From positions 102,696-158,620 of the forward strand of contig LYSV01000018.1 of the NCBI GenBank assembly GCA_001657315.1: a stretch of DNA of 55,925 bases. The letters run 5' to 3'. Positions 8,299 through 16,968 of the stretch are shown piece after piece. Position 1 is the stretch's first letter, and each line of letters starts with the position of its first letter. The notes below the pieces were generated by a model. That model was not told where the DNA came from, searched no databases, and was given only the letters and a program-made list of their open reading frames with translations. Made by a program: the position numbers and the translations under genes. The DNA comes from Flammeovirgaceae bacterium BBD 1991-12. Its GTDB lineage: Bacteria > Bacteroidota > Bacteroidia > Cytophagales > Cyclobacteriaceae.

Positions 8299-9480
8299 TT
8301 AAGTGTAGACTAATGTTACTAATTTATCATAAAAAGCAGAAAGCTTCGTATCTATTTTGTCCCATGTATATTGTCTGGTCAGTTTGTTGAAGGCGTTTTG
8401 CGCCAATTGCCGGTTATAAAGGGGATAATCCGTTAACAAACGTATGGCTCTGGCCAGCTCTGCAGGGCGATCCGGCCTGACCAGCCTGGCCTCCGTATCG
8501 GGTTCCAGTATTTCCCTCACCACCGGCAGGTCAGAAGCTATAACGGGTGTTTTGCAGGCCATGCTTTCAAAGATCTTTAATGGAGAACAACCCTGCTCTA
8601 GGTTTCTGCTGCATTCGGTAAGCGGCGCCACAGTGCAGACTGCATGTTGTATTATCCTGAACAGGGTTTCTTTGGGCAGCTTGTGTTTCCAGATCACCTG
8701 CTGTTCCAGACCAAGTCTGGCTGTCAGCTTTTGATATGGCCTTGATAGTTTTTCCTTATGCGCAGAGCAAATAATCAGTTTAAGGGCGGGTTTATCCTGG
8801 AGATATTGCATGGCTTTGAGCAGCACATCCACACCTTGCCACGGTTGAAGTGCTCCAAAGTAAACAATATATTGTTCCGGTGAACCGGGCATTCTCCTGA
8901 GTGGCCCAGGTATCGTAGCCCCATTGGTAATTGTATGGATCTTGTCCTCCTGTACATCTCTGGAAACGAGATGGGTTTTAATGGTTTCTGAAGGGCAAAT
9001 AATCGAATCACACTGCCGGAGACACCAGTCCTCAAGCTTTTTGATCTTTTGAATGGTATCTTTTGTTATGTAGGCATACCTGTTCTGTAGTTCAATGGAC
9101 GGAAGTCCGTTGACCTCAAACACTGAGGTAATATTCGGTCTTTTTAACACAGGTATTCCACCCCATACATCCCGGAAATGACCTATCTGCAGATGATACT
9201 GAGAGTTCAGTATTTTGTCCACCCATTTAGAATAGTCAAGGGCACGTCTTAGAAAGTTGGGTTCCGGGGTCTGAAATTGCAGATGTTTAATAGGTTTTTT
9301 TATACGTTTATTATTCTGCCGTGGAAGTGTGACCAACAAAGTTTTGCCAAATTTATTATTCAGCACAGTTGACATATTATCAATATGAATTGCCGAACCC
9401 TTGAATGAAGGGTAGGGGTCGAACGCGGTATAAACGGATCGGTAATTAGATTTCAAAGTTGATATAATGAAAGGTGCCAA
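8299..9480 (-). CDS. Glycosyltransferase family 4 protein, TTG start
   Basis: A 393-residue GT-B enzyme and first gene of the minus-strand glycan operon. The N-terminal segment TAFDPYPSFKGSAIHI is the usual GT4 opening (loop plus KGxAxHI), so the start must lie upstream of it. In that frame the only usable start is the TTG at 9480; an in-frame TAA lies two codons further up. The donor-site half has YFGALQPWQGVDVLLKA and the region LKIFESMACKTPVIAS, both classical. A Cys-rich CLRQCDS segment sits mid-protein. The next gene begins 10 bases after the stop. The MocR gene upstream, on the same strand, ends 53 bases away, so read-through from it is possible. Confidence 0.91.
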   Translation of the reverse strand: MAPFIISTLKSNYRSVYTAFDPYPSFKGSAIHIDNMSTVLNNKFGKTLLVTLPRQNNKRIKKPIKHLQFQTPEPNFLRRALDYSKWVDKILNSQYHLQIGHFRDVWGGIPVLKRPNITSVFEVNGLPSIELQNRYAYITKDTIQKIKKLEDWCLRQCDSIICPSETIKTHLVSRDVQEDKIHTITNGATIPGPLRRMPGSPEQYIVYFGALQPWQGVDVLLKAMQYLQDKPALKLIICSAHKEKLSRPYQKLTARLGLEQQVIWKHKLPKETLFRIIQHAVCTVAPLTECSRNLEQGCSPLKIFESMACKTPVIASDLPVVREILEPDTEARLVRPDRPAELARAIRLLTDYPLYNRQLAQNAFNKLTRQYTWDKIDTKLSAFYDKLVTLVYT

Positions 9481-9533
9481 TGGTTACATACCGCAGAGAT
9501 CAGGTCAGATAAAGAACGCAGTAATAACATCCT

Positions 9534-11030
9534 TTAACAGGCTGACCCTTTAAACTCCTGAAAAAGCCTTGACATTCTCAGGATCTTTTCCCTGATCACA
9601 TGTTCTCTTACAGAAGAGAATCCCATGACCAAACCGTTTTCCTTTTTTTCCTTCAGGAAGTACTTGCTGTATGGAAACGCCACAATTCCGTGGTGTTCAA
9701 GGAAACCGGAAACCTCAACATCGTCAATATGGGACGGAAGTCTGGCGATAACATGCAGCCCGCCACTGACCTGATGGAGCTGTATGGTTTTTTCAAAGTA
9801 CCGGTTAAAATGCTCAATGAAGCAGGCCCGTCGTTCGTTGGATATCTGAACCACCTTACGTAAATGTTTGCTTAAATAGTCCTTCTCAATAAAAGAGGAC
9901 ATCACCTTTTGAGTGACGGGAGAAACGAAACGCAGGGACTGCTCGTAAAGTGCTTTTATATCTTCTACCAGGTAGGGGGGTACGATGAGATACCCCAACC
10001 TTATGGCAGGATGCAGGAGTTTATTAAAGGTGCCCTGATAGATAACACTATTGCTTCTGTCCAAACCAAAAATGGAGGTGATGGGTTTTTCCCAATTGCT
10101 GAATTCATGATCATAATCATCCTCCACAATAAGGCAATTGTTGTCACTGGCCCAGTCCAGTAGTTCCAGTCGCCGCCTGAGTGTCATCTGAACACCTGAC
10201 GGGTATTGGTTTGAAGGAGTGGTGTATATCAGTTTAGGGTCTCTGAGATGGCTGGCCTTTATGCTTTTGATATTTAAACCTTCACTATCTATAGATGCAT
10301 TTATTATATTGGTTTTCAGGCTTTTAAACATTGCTATTGCATTAGCATAGGTGGGGTTTTCCAATACCACCTGATCTCCTTCGTCCAGTAGTAGATCTCC
10401 TACAATAGAAAGGGAATGCAATGACCCGGTTACGATCACCACCTGCTGGTAATCACAATGGATATTTCTGTAGATCCTTAGATAATCCACAATGTTCTTC
10501 CTCAGTGCGTCCAGACCCAGTGTTGCACCATAGGACATTTCTGAAAAAGTGACCTCCTTCCAATAGTTGTTCGTCAGGTTTTGCCATTGCCGGACAGGAA
10601 ATACGTCAAGGGGCGGAAGGCCTGGTCTAAAGGCGATCCCCTTATGCTCGCCCCTGTTCATAAGATCCACATGCTTCCTGAACTCACGCGCCCTTTTGGA
10701 AACACGTGGATTTACCTGAATATGGTTAACGGTTTTCAGGCTGTACTCGATCTTTTTATGCTGTACATCATTAACATAGTAGCCTGATCCCTGCGTGGCA
10801 CTGATATACTTTTCAAAGCAAAGTACTTCATACGCTTTGATCACGGTACTTCGGGACAAACCAAGGTCCCTCGCCAGCAGACGGGTAGGAGGAAGCTTGC
10901 TGCCCTTTACCAACTGCTTATTGAGAATAGCCCGCATAACGGCATTGGACAGCTTTAAGTACAGGCTTTGACCATTTTCCTGATCATTGAAACCATGCTC
11001 AAAAAGGACACTGTTTAGCTTGCTATTCAA
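9534..11030 (-). CDS. MocR/GabR-type regulator (GntR HTH fused to an aminotransferase domain)
   Basis: A 498-residue transcription factor. Residues about 20-88 form a GntR winged helix (SKLPPTRLLARDLGLSRSTV, then a GSGYYV wing). Residues about 130-495 are a fold-I aminotransferase domain that binds PLP: the EDDYDHEF segment at 303-310 supplies the Asp and Tyr, and GTFNKLLHP at 333-341 carries the Schiff-base Lys at about 337, so the effector site looks intact. MocR proteins sense amino-acid-like ligands through PLP and usually control a divergent metabolic operon. Here the divergent operon encodes D-amino-acid enzymes. The 226-base intergenic region contains an inverted pair of TTGGTA-type sites, as expected for its operator. 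The effector is probably a D-amino acid or a related amine (inference). Confidence 0.95.
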   Translation of the reverse strand: MNSKLNSVLFEHGFNDQENGQSLYLKLSNAVMRAILNKQLVKGSKLPPTRLLARDLGLSRSTVIKAYEVLCFEKYISATQGSGYYVNDVQHKKIEYSLKTVNHIQVNPRVSKRAREFRKHVDLMNRGEHKGIAFRPGLPPLDVFPVRQWQNLTNNYWKEVTFSEMSYGATLGLDALRKNIVDYLRIYRNIHCDYQQVVIVTGSLHSLSIVGDLLLDEGDQVVLENPTYANAIAMFKSLKTNIINASIDSEGLNIKSIKASHLRDPKLIYTTPSNQYPSGVQMTLRRRLELLDWASDNNCLIVEDDYDHEFSNWEKPITSIFGLDRSNSVIYQGTFNKLLHPAIRLGYLIVPPYLVEDIKALYEQSLRFVSPVTQKVMSSFIEKDYLSKHLRKVVQISNERRACFIEHFNRYFEKTIQLHQVSGGLHVIARLPSHIDDVEVSGFLEHHGIVAFPYSKYFLKEKKENGLVMGFSSVREHVIREKILRMSRLFQEFKGSAC

Positions 11031-11051
11031 AATTGTTGTGTACTGAAAAAG

Positions 11052-11103
11052 AAAATTGGTATGCCTAAGGTAGTGAAAATATATATAGCTTGCCTACCAA
11101 TTT
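11052..11103. promoter_or_regulatory. Putative MocR operator: inverted TTGGTATGC / GCCTACCAA pair
   Basis: Between the divergent MocR and oxidoreductase genes, AAAATTGGTATGC at 11052-11064 faces the near-complement GCCTACCAATTT at 11092-11103. Each half contains TGGTA; the first has the full TGGTAT, the reverse complement of the ATACCA core recognised by GabR-type regulators (established for GabR; inferred here). The same 13-base sequence recurs twice upstream of the SusC gene. The AT-rich ATATATAG between the halves could be a -10 element for either direction. It lies 22 bases upstream of the MocR start, which suits autoregulation. Confidence 0.6.
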
Positions 11104-11256
11104 CAGGATCTCATGGACATGAACGACCAGTTACTGAATATAAGCTGACGCAAGACAAGGATGGAGAAGATCCGAACCTGGAATAATACTTGTCCCGAAC
11201 GATTGGCTTTTTGCTTTTACAAGGAAATAAAAAATAGTTACCAGCAGTATTTGATC

Positions 11257-12252
11257 ATGATCACCGTACTACAAATCGGACTTGGCCCACTGGGTCAGCA
11301 AATTTCAAAATACATTACCGATAAAAAGGGAGTGAAAACCGTGGCAGCGGTGGATTTAAATCCCGCATGGAAAGGCAGGGATCTTGCCGATCTGGTGGAT
11401 AGTAAGCCATCAGGTGTTATGATAGAAGCCACCGTGGATCAGGCTTTGCAGCATCTTTCCGGGAAACCTGATGTGGCCATAATCACCACTGTCTCCAGCA
11501 TTCAGAAACTGGAATCGCAGATAGAAGAAGTAGCCAGACATGGTATACCTATGGTATCCACCTGCGAGGAATTATCATATCCCTGGGAGGAAAGTCCGGA
11601 AACAAGTAAAAACATTGATGCCTTGTGCAGGAAATACAAGGTAGCTTGCCTGGGTACCGGGGTGAATCCCGGTTTTCTGATGGATTACCTTCCTTCAGTA
11701 TTAAGTTCAGTCTGCAAAGAAGTAGAGAGTATTACTGTTGAAAGGTTTCAGGATGCTGCGCCCCGTAGAATTCCTTTTCAGCAAAAAATAGGGGCAGGCC
11801 TGGATCTGGAGGCTTTCAAAGCCAAAGAGCAGACCGGTACTCTGAGGCACGTTGGTCTGAAGGAGTCTGTTTATTTCCTTGCCGGTAGTCTGGGGTGGAA
11901 ACTGGAAAAGGTTACAGAGGAACTGCATCCTGTGATGGCCGAAGAAAGTATCAGTATACCCTCTATGGAAATAAAGAAAGGGGATGCCCGCGGTGTAGAG
12001 CAGATCTCCTGTGGATACCTGAATGGGGATTGTAAGATCAGAATGCATTTTAAGGCCGCTGTAGGTGAGGCACGTTCCTTTGACAGGATCACCGTAAAGG
12101 GTGTTCCATCTTTCACATCTGAAATTGACAACGGTGTTAATGGTGATATAGCCACTTGTGCCATTACCATTAACAGTATTAAAAGTGTACTGAATGCCGC
12201 CCCGGGGCTGCAAACCATGTCCACGGTACCCGTGCCCGGTTATATCAATTGA
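11257..12252 (+). CDS. NAD(P)-dependent DapB-like / 2,4-diaminopentanoate dehydrogenase-like (native amine dehydrogenase) oxidoreductase
   Basis: The frame is open from 11161, but the ATG at 11257 puts the nucleotide-binding strand VLQIGLGPLGQQI (GxGxxG) right at the N-terminus, as in the family; the upstream 32 codons look non-coding. The protein has 331 residues: a DapB_N-type Rossmann domain, then a C-terminal domain of the 2,4-diaminopentanoate dehydrogenase type. The STCEELSYPW segment corresponds to the catalytic Glu region of native amine dehydrogenases. These enzymes interconvert an amine and a ketone with NAD(P)H. In this operon it may oxidise or reduce an amino-acid-derived amine or imine (inference). 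It is the first gene of the operon divergent from the MocR gene; the transaminase follows after 30 bases. Confidence 0.85.
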   Translation: MITVLQIGLGPLGQQISKYITDKKGVKTVAAVDLNPAWKGRDLADLVDSKPSGVMIEATVDQALQHLSGKPDVAIITTVSSIQKLESQIEEVARHGIPMVSTCEELSYPWEESPETSKNIDALCRKYKVACLGTGVNPGFLMDYLPSVLSSVCKEVESITVERFQDAAPRRIPFQQKIGAGLDLEAFKAKEQTGTLRHVGLKESVYFLAGSLGWKLEKVTEELHPVMAEESISIPSMEIKKGDARGVEQISCGYLNGDCKIRMHFKAAVGEARSFDRITVKGVPSFTSEIDNGVNGDIATCAITINSIKSVLNAAPGLQTMSTVPVPGYIN

Positions 12253-12282
12253 AGTTTAATTCCATGTAACGATCATTTTAAA

Positions 12283-13152
12283 ATGGGACAGTATCCTTCA
12301 AAAGTCTATCTGAATGGTGAAATTGTTGATCATCAGAATGCCAGAGTATCCGTTTTTGACCGGGGTTTTTTATTTGGAGATGGGATCTATGAGGTAATGG
12401 TGCAACTTGATGGAAGTTTTTTCTACGAAAAGGCACACCTACAGCGGCTTTCCGACTGTCTTCAAAAGATCAGCATAGCATTTGACGTCAACACCCTTCC
12501 TGCCAGGATACAGGATCTCCTGCGGGCTTCAGGTCTGCAGGAGAAGGATTGTCTGCTGTATATCCAGGTTACACGCGGCACCGCCCCCAGAAAACACGCC
12601 TTCCCTACGAATGTACCGCCTACAGTGATGATGTATGCATTGCCTCATGTGCTGCCGGATATTAATACCAATGACACTTCAGCGATCACCATGCCGGATT
12701 TTCGCTGGTCCCGCTGTGACATTAAAATGACCTCACTGCTGGGTAATGTGATGGCCAATGATACGGCAATAAAACAAGGGGCATTCGAGGCCGTACTGGT
12801 CAGGGATGGGAAGATAACCGAGGCGTCACACTGCAACGTGTTTTTTGTAAGGGACAGTATTGTTCATACACATCCTGCCGATGAACACATTCTTAATGGT
12901 ATAACCAGACAAATTGTTATAAAATTGTGTGCGGATCTGGGGTTGGAGGTGAGGGAAGAAGCAGTCCGGCAGACAGACATTGCCCACATGGATGAGGCAT
13001 TCCTGACAGGCACTACTACTCAGATAGCGTCCGTCAGACAAATTGATACACATGTTTTTTACAGTGATGGAAATGCCGGCAAGGTGACCAGAAGACTTCA
13101 GGAGGCCTTTTTTGAGTTAAAGAAGGGAATGAAAAAGGTTCTGCAGGATTGA
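12283..13152 (+). CDS. dat: D-amino acid transaminase (class IV aminotransferase)
   Basis: A 289-residue fold-IV PLP enzyme of normal length. Visible motifs: VYLNGEIVD and DRGFLFGDGIYE at the N-terminus, TRGTAPRKHAFP at about 97-108 (the RGTxPRxH motif that marks D-amino acid transaminases rather than branched-chain ones), RCDIKMTSLL with the PLP Lys at about 148, KITEASHCNVFF with the conserved Glu at about 180, and LTGTTTQIASV that holds the phosphate. It moves the amino group of D-amino acids such as D-Ala or D-Glu to a 2-oxo acid in the cytoplasm. Its neighbours (D-aminoacylase, serine hydrolase) support a D-amino-acid role. Its stop lies 53 bases before the ATG of the deacylase. A branched-chain or aminodeoxychorismate function is less likely. 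Confidence 0.9.
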   Translation: MGQYPSKVYLNGEIVDHQNARVSVFDRGFLFGDGIYEVMVQLDGSFFYEKAHLQRLSDCLQKISIAFDVNTLPARIQDLLRASGLQEKDCLLYIQVTRGTAPRKHAFPTNVPPTVMMYALPHVLPDINTNDTSAITMPDFRWSRCDIKMTSLLGNVMANDTAIKQGAFEAVLVRDGKITEASHCNVFFVRDSIVHTHPADEHILNGITRQIVIKLCADLGLEVREEAVRQTDIAHMDEAFLTGTTTQIASVRQIDTHVFYSDGNAGKVTRRLQEAFFELKKGMKKVLQD

Positions 13153-13205
13153 AGAATTGTTTTTTGCCGGATGCCCTGTTTATCAGATACAAACCCAATA
13201 ATACC

Positions 13206-14792
13206 ATGATCAGCAAAAATTTCATTCTGCTACTGACAGCCCTGCTTGTCCTTGTTGGTTGCTCAAAAAGTCCCGATTTTGATATTATCATTTTAAACGG
13301 AACAGTTTATGACGGATCGGGCAGTGAGCCGGTCGTTATGGATATCGGCATAAGAGGTTCTGTGATCGAAAAGACAGGTAACCTTTCAAAGGCAAAGGGG
13401 AACGTTATTATTGAAGCCGGTGGCCTGGCCATAGCGCCTGGTTTTATTGATATGCATGCTCACCTTGACCCTATACTCGAGCTTTCAGAATGCGAAAGCA
13501 TGGTCAGGCAGGGAGTAACCACCGCACTGGGCGGGCCTGACGGTTCCAGTCCATGGCCATTTGGTAATTACCTGGACACGCTCAACAGGATAGGAGTGGG
13601 AATGAATGTAGCCTACTTAATAGGGCACAATACTGTAAGGAGAAATGTCATGAGCCTGGATAACCGGCCACCAGCGCCTGAAGAGCTGGAACAGATGAAG
13701 GCTCAGATCGGACAGGCAATGGACGAAGGGGCCTTTGGTATTTCCACAGGGCTGAAATACCTGCCGGGTGCTTTTTCTGAAATTGATGAGGTTATTGCTC
13801 TCTCGAAGGTAGCCTCTTCCAAAGGAGGCATCTATACCTCACACCTTCGTGAAGAAGGCCTTGGTCTGCTCCCGGCGGTCAGGGAAGCCATTACCATATC
13901 CAGAGAAGCCGGGATCCCTGTGGTACTTACCCATCACAAGGTAATAGGTAAGCCGATGTGGGGGAAAAGTGTACAGACGCTGGCTATGGTAGACTCCGCA
14001 CGGGCAGCCGGACTTGATATAAAGCTGGATCAGTACCCTTACAATGCCAGCTATACCGGTATTTCCATCTTAATACCCAGCTGGGCACGGGCTGGCGGTA
14101 ATGATGCCTTTAAGGAAAGACTGACCGATCCGGCACTAAGGGACAGTATAAAGGCAGGGATCATTTACAATATGCGCAATGACCGGGGAGGAGACGACCT
14201 CACACGGGTGCAATTTGCCAAAGTAGAGTGGATGAAAGAACTGGAAGGTAAAACGTTAAAATACTGGTGTGAAAAAAAGGGACTTGAGCCGGTCATAGAC
14301 AATGGCGCCGAACTGGTAATTGAAGCGCAGGTAAAAGGGGGGGCGTCATGTGTTTTCCATGCCATGGATGAACGGGATGTAGAGCGTATCATGCAGCACC
14401 CACAAACCATGATCGCTTCGGACGGAAGGCTGGTAAAGCCGGGGATCGGCCATCCTCACCCAAGATGGTATGGCACTTTTCCAAGGGTACTGGGCCATTA
14501 TGTCCGCGGGAAGTCCATCATTACTCTGCCGGAAGCCATATACAAAATGACAAAGCTTCCTGCCACTACATTGGGATTGAAAGACAGGGGACAGATAAAA
14601 CAGGGCATGAAGGCGGATGTCGTTGTATTCGATCCTGCATCAGTTATAGATAAAGCCACATTTGAAGCACCTCACCAGTATTCGGAAGGGATCAGATATG
14701 TGATGATCAACGGTCAGATGGCTGTGGATGATGGAAAATTCCAGCACCGCAAGGCAGGTGAAGTGCTTAGAAAAGAAAAGTCCGCAAATTGA
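13206..14792 (+). CDS. N-acyl-D-amino-acid deacylase (D-aminoacylase), lipoprotein
   Basis: The frame extends to a TTG at 13149, but the ATG at 13206 gives a clean lipoprotein signal ending LVLVGC (Cys at residue 19), so 528 residues. The rest is an amidohydrolase-superfamily D-aminoacylase: FIDMHAHLD with the HxH pair at about 84-86, SHLREEG and THHKVIG carrying further metal-ligand histidines, and the late ASDGRLVKPGIGHPH segment with the catalytic Asp. It hydrolyses N-acyl-D-amino acids, or D-configured dipeptide-like compounds, to free D-amino acids. Lipid anchoring places it in the envelope, probably periplasmic, just before uptake into the cell where the transaminase acts. Same strand and short spacing to both neighbours indicate one operon. 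Confidence 0.92.
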   Translation: MISKNFILLLTALLVLVGCSKSPDFDIIILNGTVYDGSGSEPVVMDIGIRGSVIEKTGNLSKAKGNVIIEAGGLAIAPGFIDMHAHLDPILELSECESMVRQGVTTALGGPDGSSPWPFGNYLDTLNRIGVGMNVAYLIGHNTVRRNVMSLDNRPPAPEELEQMKAQIGQAMDEGAFGISTGLKYLPGAFSEIDEVIALSKVASSKGGIYTSHLREEGLGLLPAVREAITISREAGIPVVLTHHKVIGKPMWGKSVQTLAMVDSARAAGLDIKLDQYPYNASYTGISILIPSWARAGGNDAFKERLTDPALRDSIKAGIIYNMRNDRGGDDLTRVQFAKVEWMKELEGKTLKYWCEKKGLEPVIDNGAELVIEAQVKGGASCVFHAMDERDVERIMQHPQTMIASDGRLVKPGIGHPHPRWYGTFPRVLGHYVRGKSIITLPEAIYKMTKLPATTLGLKDRGQIKQGMKADVVVFDPASVIDKATFEAPHQYSEGIRYVMINGQMAVDDGKFQHRKAGEVLRKEKSAN

Positions 14793-14816
14793 TGACCCAT
14801 TAAACTACCCGTCACC

Positions 14817-15890
14817 ATGATTAAGCTCAGGTATTCATTTTTGTTGTTACTGATGGCAGGTGCCTTCTTATTCTTCGTTGTTTCATGTACCGATACGCCT
14901 CCCGCGGTTTTTCCCGGCGAATCATGGGCTTATGCAAAAGATGCAGGTGACTATGGCTATTCACAGGCACAACTGGAGAAGGCAAAAGCTTATTCGGAAA
15001 GTATTAATACTGCGGCAGTCATCATCGTTAAAGGCGGAAAGATCCTTTATGAATGGGGAGAGGTGGAGAAGAAATTCAACACACATTCCATTCGTAAGAG
15101 CTTTCTGAGCGCGCTGTATGGGAATTATGTCCGGGATGGTATCATAGACCTTGACCAGACCATGGAAGCTTTGGGTATAGAAGATGATCCACCACTTTCA
15201 GAAGAGGAAAAAAAAGCTACGATCCGTGATTGCCTGAAGGCACGGTCAGGGGTATATCATCCTGCTTTATACGAATCTGCCGGAATGAAGGCGCTTAAGC
15301 CTGAGCGACACACGGAAAAGGCCGGTACGCACTGGTACTACAATAACTGGGATTTTAATGTAGCAGGCACTATTTTCAGTCAGCTGACAGGCAAGGGAGT
15401 ATACGAAGCTATTAAAACCAAAATAGCGGACCCCATCGGAATGAAGAATTTCCTGGTAGAAGACGGGAACTACGTTTCAGGAGAAGAGTCTATCCACAAG
15501 GCTTATCCGTTCAGAATAAATGCACGGGACCTCGCACGTTTTGGCCTGCTTATGCTGCGGAAAGGACAATGGAATGGTAAACAGCTTATTCCTGAAGAAT
15601 GGGTAGAAGAAAGCACATCATATCATTCAGACGCCACGTTGTATTCATGCGATGGCTACGGCTACATGTGGTGGGTTGTGAAGGATCACAACAAGTTTCC
15701 CCATCTTCCGGGAGTAACACTAAAAGAAGGTACCTATTCTGCAAGAGGTGCCGGAGGGCACTATGTATTGATCATACCTGATCATGATATGGTCATTGTC
15801 CACCGTGTAAACACCGACCTTAGGGATAACCGGGTCAGTAAAGAGGAATTTGGTAAACTGGTTGCCCTGATTCTGGAGGCAAAAAATTAA
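14817..15890 (+). CDS. Beta-lactamase-family serine hydrolase, lipoprotein
   Basis: A 357-residue class C beta-lactamase-fold enzyme. The signal ends FFVVSC with the lipid Cys at about residue 24. The catalytic motif SIRK (Ser about 91, Lys about 94) is followed by YYNNWDFN, which corresponds to the YxN motif, and by GAGGHYVLIIP near the C-terminus, corresponding to the KTG/HxG strand. This family includes D-Ala-D-Ala carboxypeptidases, D-aminopeptidases and esterases. Next to a D-aminoacylase and a D-amino acid transaminase, a peptidase or amidase releasing D-amino acids, possibly from muropeptides, is the best guess (inference). It is the last gene before a 1-kb gap leading to the SusC/SusD pair; 24 bases separate it from the deacylase. 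Confidence 0.9.
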   Translation: MIKLRYSFLLLLMAGAFLFFVVSCTDTPPAVFPGESWAYAKDAGDYGYSQAQLEKAKAYSESINTAAVIIVKGGKILYEWGEVEKKFNTHSIRKSFLSALYGNYVRDGIIDLDQTMEALGIEDDPPLSEEEKKATIRDCLKARSGVYHPALYESAGMKALKPERHTEKAGTHWYYNNWDFNVAGTIFSQLTGKGVYEAIKTKIADPIGMKNFLVEDGNYVSGEESIHKAYPFRINARDLARFGLLMLRKGQWNGKQLIPEEWVEESTSYHSDATLYSCDGYGYMWWVVKDHNKFPHLPGVTLKEGTYSARGAGGHYVLIIPDHDMVIVHRVNTDLRDNRVSKEEFGKLVALILEAKN

Positions 15891-16391
15891 CCATGTGGGT
15901 TAGTGATCATTGATTCCTCCTGAGCTATGATCACGAGTTGGTTCATAATTGTAGCCAGACAGGGTATGTGATACTTACAGAAGCCCCTGTCACTGGCTTG
16001 ACCACTTTCTTGAAAAACTGTAAATTATCCAAATCATACCCCCCGTAAAGGGTGAAATTTTCCCGCCACAATCCGGTGTATACTGAATGTAAACCAGTCT
16101 CTTTTCCCCTCGTAGTCTAAATGATCCAATTTGGAGTTGGTACAAATCAAAAAAAAATGAATTATGACAGCTCCGGTAAAAACAAAAAAGCCTTTAGCGC
16201 ACTGAGGTATAACCCTATTCATTTTCTCCATGCATTCTTTGGTATCAGTGGATGAACTGGGGTATGAAAGATTGTGCTACAGTCAGCAAAAAGCCCGTTT
16301 ATGAATGGATAACGGCCATTGATATTTGTATTGATCGATTTCCGGACGCGAAGATGAACTAATGTTACTTATGGAAATTTAAGGGCAGTAT
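15891..16391. other. Gene-poor gap after the D-amino-acid operon
   Basis: No confident gene. Several short open stretches look protein-like but are broken. On the minus strand, a reading from about 16231 down to 16034 would need a frame change near 16060 to continue to about 15944. On the plus strand there is a 32-codon ORF at 16157-16255. These may be remnants of a decayed gene or chance. No terminator with a T tract is evident after the serine hydrolase stop. Confidence 0.4.
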
Positions 16392-16427
16392 AAAATTGGT
16401 ATGCTTAATGAACAAAAATTGGTATGC
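16392..16427 (+). promoter_or_regulatory. Direct repeat AAAATTGGTATGC x2, putative MocR-responsive operator of the SusC/SusD operon
   Basis: AAAATTGGTATGC occurs at 16392-16404 and again at 16415-16427, identical over 13 bases with 23 bases from start to start (about two helical turns). The same 13 bases are found at 11052-11064 beside the MocR gene. Two same-orientation sites containing TGGTAT (ATACCA on the other strand) match the direct-repeat organisation known for GabR. The location, about 540 bases upstream of the SusC start and just upstream of a possible promoter, fits control of SusC/SusD. Binding by the MocR protein encoded at 9534-11030 is inferred. Confidence 0.65.
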
Positions 16428-16442
16428 CCATTCAAAAAAAAA

Positions 16443-16467
16443 TTGATTTACTTTATCTATTAGTTTC
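16443..16467 (+). promoter_or_regulatory. Possible Bacteroidota-type promoter for the SusC/SusD operon
   Basis: Just downstream of the direct repeat, TTG at 16443-16445 and TAGTTTC at 16461-16467 resemble the Bacteroidota -33 TTTG and -7 TAnnTTTG elements. The spacing is a little short (15 bases between), so the match is weak. Transcription from here would give a leader of about 500 bases before SusC. Confidence 0.3.
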
Positions 16468-16968
16468 AATACCTAAACAACAAGCTTACATCGGTGATAG
16501 TCAGTATAATACAGTCTGTATTTGTCCTGTTGGTTCCTCAGATGTCCGAATACACTGTTGACCAAAGGGAAGTATGCGCCAATACTATCAGTCATTTTCT
16601 CACTCACTTTAAGGCAAAATACCCGGGGGATCATATTCGCAGAGGGCCGGGTGGCTTTCTGTCTGAAAAGATCGATGATTCACCCGGAGGAAACTTTATA
16701 CAGGAACCAATACAACCCTCATCCCGGATATATCAGTTATCTGGAAACCCGGGCAACGACACCATTGACATGACAAGGACAACACCTGTAAATTACTTTC
16801 TTCTCTACGGGAAAAGCCAAACGACCAAAACAGTCTCTTTTACCAACAATAAACTCTGTTAGAAGAGATCGATCCGACACCGGATTGATAAATCATACAG
16901 CAACAGCCTAATTAAAATCTATAATCTATGAACTAATTAAACTTCTCACCTATCTAAACTTTAGAACT

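Noticed and set aside
16494-16862. A 122-codon plus-strand frame in the SusC leader
   Set aside because: No family, no signal peptide pattern, and its composition is unlike neighbouring genes. It overlaps the presumed untranslated leader of SusC.
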